This document shows, in pieces, positions 62,593-64,000 of a DNA stretch of 64,000 nt (position 1 is its first letter; every line of letters begins with the position of its first letter). This DNA is from Thiohalomonas denitrificans. GTDB taxonomy: Bacteria > Pseudomonadota > Gammaproteobacteria > Thiohalomonadales > Thiohalomonadaceae. The position numbers and the translations under genes were made by a program. The stretch lies in NCBI GenBank assembly GCA_020725115.1, contig DYFR01000019.1, positions 1-64,000 of the forward strand, given 5' to 3'. The notes below the pieces were generated by a model. That model worked only from the letters and a program-made list of their open reading frames with translations. It made no database searches and was not told the DNA's origin.

Positions 62593-63030
62593 TCAGGTCT
62601 GCTTGGTGGCGAAGTTGCTATAGCCTTCGATGACGATACGCTCCTCCTCCGTCGCCACCTCTTCCACGTCAAAGATATCCGCCGCTGCAACCAGCACGGT
62701 ACCGCTACGCCGTTCGCCGCCGCGCCGCTCCAGCCCGTCCCATGGCCGGCTGCGCCAGCCCAGGGCACGGCGCTCGTTGCTGTAGCTGCGGTAGAGATAC
62801 TCACGCACGCTCAGTTCACGGCCCAACAGCGGGGAACCATTCAGCTTCTTGAGCGCCTTGTGTGCCAGCCGCTCCGAGGAGAAGGTGCAGACACCATATT
62901 TCACTGGCGCTCCGCCCTTGTACTGCTGCTGTTCCAGCTTGACCTGCACCTGACGATCAAACGGCAGGAGCAACCGCATCAGATCAGCGGCAGTGACGGT
63001 TTCGGCCAGATTGCCCACGAAAACATCCAT
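62593..63030 (-). CDS. RRM-type RNA-binding protein, first of a tandem pair
   Basis: This 145-residue protein has an RRM (MDVFVGNLAETVTAADLMRL, then VKYGVCTFSSERLAHKALKKLNGSPLLGRELSVREY) and a basic tail (SNERRALGWRSRPWDGLERRGGERR). An acidic extension (DIFDVEEVATEEERIVIEGY) is absent in its paralogue. Single-RRM proteins of this kind are often cold- or stress-related, but no specific role can be assigned. AGGAGG precedes the ATG. Confidence 0.86.
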   Translation of the reverse strand: MDVFVGNLAETVTAADLMRLLLPFDRQVQVKLEQQQYKGGAPVKYGVCTFSSERLAHKALKKLNGSPLLGRELSVREYLYRSYSNERRALGWRSRPWDGLERRGGERRSGTVLVAAADIFDVEEVATEEERIVIEGYSNFATKQT

Positions 63031-63060
63031 GTAAACCTCCTTGCATAAACCGGGAATTCT

Positions 63061-63591
63061 TCATACGCCGCGGTAGGTATCCTTGAGCCGCACATAGTGT
63101 GCTGCCGAATAAGCGAATCGTGCAAGTTCCGCCTCCGTCAGCGGGCGGATCTGCTTCACCGGGCTACCCATCCAAAGATAGCCCCCCTGCAGGATTTTGC
63201 CCGGCGGCACCAGGCTGCCGGCCCCCAGCAGGACACCAGATTCCAGCACCGCCCCGTCCAGCACGATGGAGCCCATGCCGATCAGGCAGTTATCCCCCAG
63301 GGTGCAGCCGTGCAGGGTGACGTTGTGGCCGACGGTGACGTCATTGCCGATGAGCAGCGGATGCCCCTCCGGCACCTCGCCGTGGCCATGGGTCACGTGC
63401 AGCACCGAACCGTCCTGGATGTTGCTGCGCGCCCCGACGCGGATGTAATTGACGTCGCCGCGCACCACCGCCATCGGCCACAGCGAACTGTCCGCACCGA
63501 TGACGACATCGCCGATCACCACCGCCGCGCCGTCAATATAGGCGGATTCCGCAATTTCGGGGCATACCCCCTTGTATGGTCGGATATTCAT
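63061..63591 (-). CDS. Gamma carbonic anhydrase-like hexapeptide-repeat protein
   Basis: This 176-residue left-handed beta-helix protein has hexapeptide repeats (VVIGDVVIGADSSLW, VRVGARSNIQDGSVLHVTHG, IGNDVTVGHNVTLHGC) with the three zinc His positions (HVTHGH and GHNVTLHG). It resembles YrdA/CaiE. Carbonic anhydrase activity in such homologues is often weak or absent. Confidence 0.93.
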   Translation of the reverse strand: MNIRPYKGVCPEIAESAYIDGAAVVIGDVVIGADSSLWPMAVVRGDVNYIRVGARSNIQDGSVLHVTHGHGEVPEGHPLLIGNDVTVGHNVTLHGCTLGDNCLIGMGSIVLDGAVLESGVLLGAGSLVPPGKILQGGYLWMGSPVKQIRPLTEAELARFAYSAAHYVRLKDTYRGV

Positions 63592-63746
63592 GTATCATCA
63601 CCCCGTTCACCGCCGATGGCGGCCCGGTGCCAAGGCCAAGTGTCGCTGCGGCGCCGCTTTATGATACAAAAGCCCATGCCCCGAAAGATCGGGGCGACCG
63701 GGGAATTTCAGCAGGGATGCAGAGATAACAAAACGGGCATCCTGCA

Positions 63747-64000
63747 TTGGTTTCACTGCGTCTGTTTCTGCTACTCCTGCTGTGCGTACCCGCAGCCCAC
63801 GCGGCGGCGCCGGTCTATATCGGCTTCGACGCCGAGGCCGGCCACCGCACCAGCACCTCCGACGAGGCCATCCGTCTCGGCCTGGAACTGGCCATCGACG
63901 AAATCAACCGGGCCGGCGGCGTGCTGGACGGCCGTCCGCTGCAACTGCTGGTCAAGGACAACCGCTCGGTTCCCGCCCGCGGCATCGAGAACCTCAAGGC
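63747..64000 (+). CDS. ABC transporter substrate-binding protein, partial (runs off the window)
   Basis: The first ~84 residues are visible. A signal peptide (SLRLFLLLLLCVPAAHAAA) is followed by PVYIGFDAEAGHRTSTSDEAIRLGLELAIDEINRAGGVLDGRPLQLLVKDNRS, the start of a Peripla_BP_6 (LivK/urea/amide-type) binding domain. The start is probably TTG at 63747, because a stop codon lies in frame at 63726. The leader has hairpins GCCCCGA-aaga-TCGGGGC (63678-63695) and GGATGC/GCATCC, which may affect translation. Confidence 0.8.
   Translation, partial: MVSLRLFLLLLLCVPAAHAAAPVYIGFDAEAGHRTSTSDEAIRLGLELAIDEINRAGGVLDGRPLQLLVKDNRSVPARGIENLK

Noticed and set aside
63592-63746. Cyclic di-GMP (GEMM) or guanidine riboswitch before the ABC binding-protein gene
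   Set aside because: There are two hairpins and a CGAAAG stretch, but the conserved core sequences of these riboswitch classes are absent.

Overview
The window looks like chromosome from a GC-rich gammaproteobacterium, probably outside the enterics and pseudomonads (the Chromatiales/Ectothiorhodospirales or sulfur-oxidiser side is my guess). The evidence is gene order: rpe-gph-trpE-trpG-trpD-trpC-crp/vfr-osmC-like-speD-coq7 and hslV-hslU-DUF971-ubiE-ubiJ-ubiB match conserved gammaproteobacterial blocks, and the class II ribonucleotide reductase is split into NrdJa/NrdJb as in Pseudomonas. No rRNA, prophage or CRISPR array was seen. One tRNA (Gln, CTG) is present.

Layout. 0-2.2 kb: two exported proteins of unknown function and a YgiT-type/DUF4258 pair. 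2.2-8 kb: nrdJb and nrdJa; NrdJa carries two full LAGLIDADG inteins, and its promoter region has NrdR-box-like operators. 8-12 kb: a heat-shock block hsp20-cbpA-hsp20-degP behind a sigma32-like promoter. 12-19.2 kb: an accessory stretch with a RAYT transposase, its REP array, a porin, and the toxin-antitoxin modules brnTA, vapBC, hicBA (plus an orphan-looking antitoxin) and higBA. 19.3-21 kb: tRNA-Gln, rpsI, rplM and a candidate small RNA. 21-26.7 kb: hydrolase, ferredoxin, GlcF-like protein, coq7, speD, osmC-like, crp. 26.7-34.4 kb: trpC, trpD, an MFS exporter, trpG, a GxxExxY gene, trpE, a candidate trp leader peptide, gph, rpe. 34.5-40.4 kb: membrane and periplasmic proteins, transaldolase, a copper P-type ATPase. 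40.7-46.8 kb: ubiT, ubiV, ubiU (oxygen-independent ubiquinone hydroxylation), two radical SAM proteins, a nitronate monooxygenase and a 24-residue membrane protein. 46.9-55 kb: ubiB, ubiJ, RDD protein, ubiE, DUF971, hslU, hslV, a BASS transporter and an MlaC-like protein. 55-64 kb: trhP, a diguanylate cyclase, hemB, a DUF47-pit phosphate module, aroE, two RRM proteins, a gamma carbonic anhydrase and the start of an ABC substrate-binding protein.

Physiology. Both oxygen-dependent (Coq7) and oxygen-independent (UbiTUV) quinone hydroxylation genes are present. An FNR/Anr-type site with the same 14-base sequence lies upstream of ubiT and of the nitronate monooxygenase gene. Together with a B12-dependent ribonucleotide reductase, which works with or without oxygen, this suggests a facultative organism.

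The most unusual feature is the intergenic DNA. At least ten sequence families of short elements fill it, each made of two inverted arms (often short tandem repeats) around a variable core of roughly 10-80 bp. They almost always begin or end within about 17 bp of a stop codon, and some are nested one inside another. In three cases a gene sits precisely between arms of one of these families: the RAYT transposase (REP arms), a four-helix-bundle/S23-like gene (CAAGTG arms) and a GxxExxY gene inserted between trpE and trpG (GCAGAGACG arms). I propose, as inference, that the last two families work like REP/RAYT, each with its own dedicated protein.
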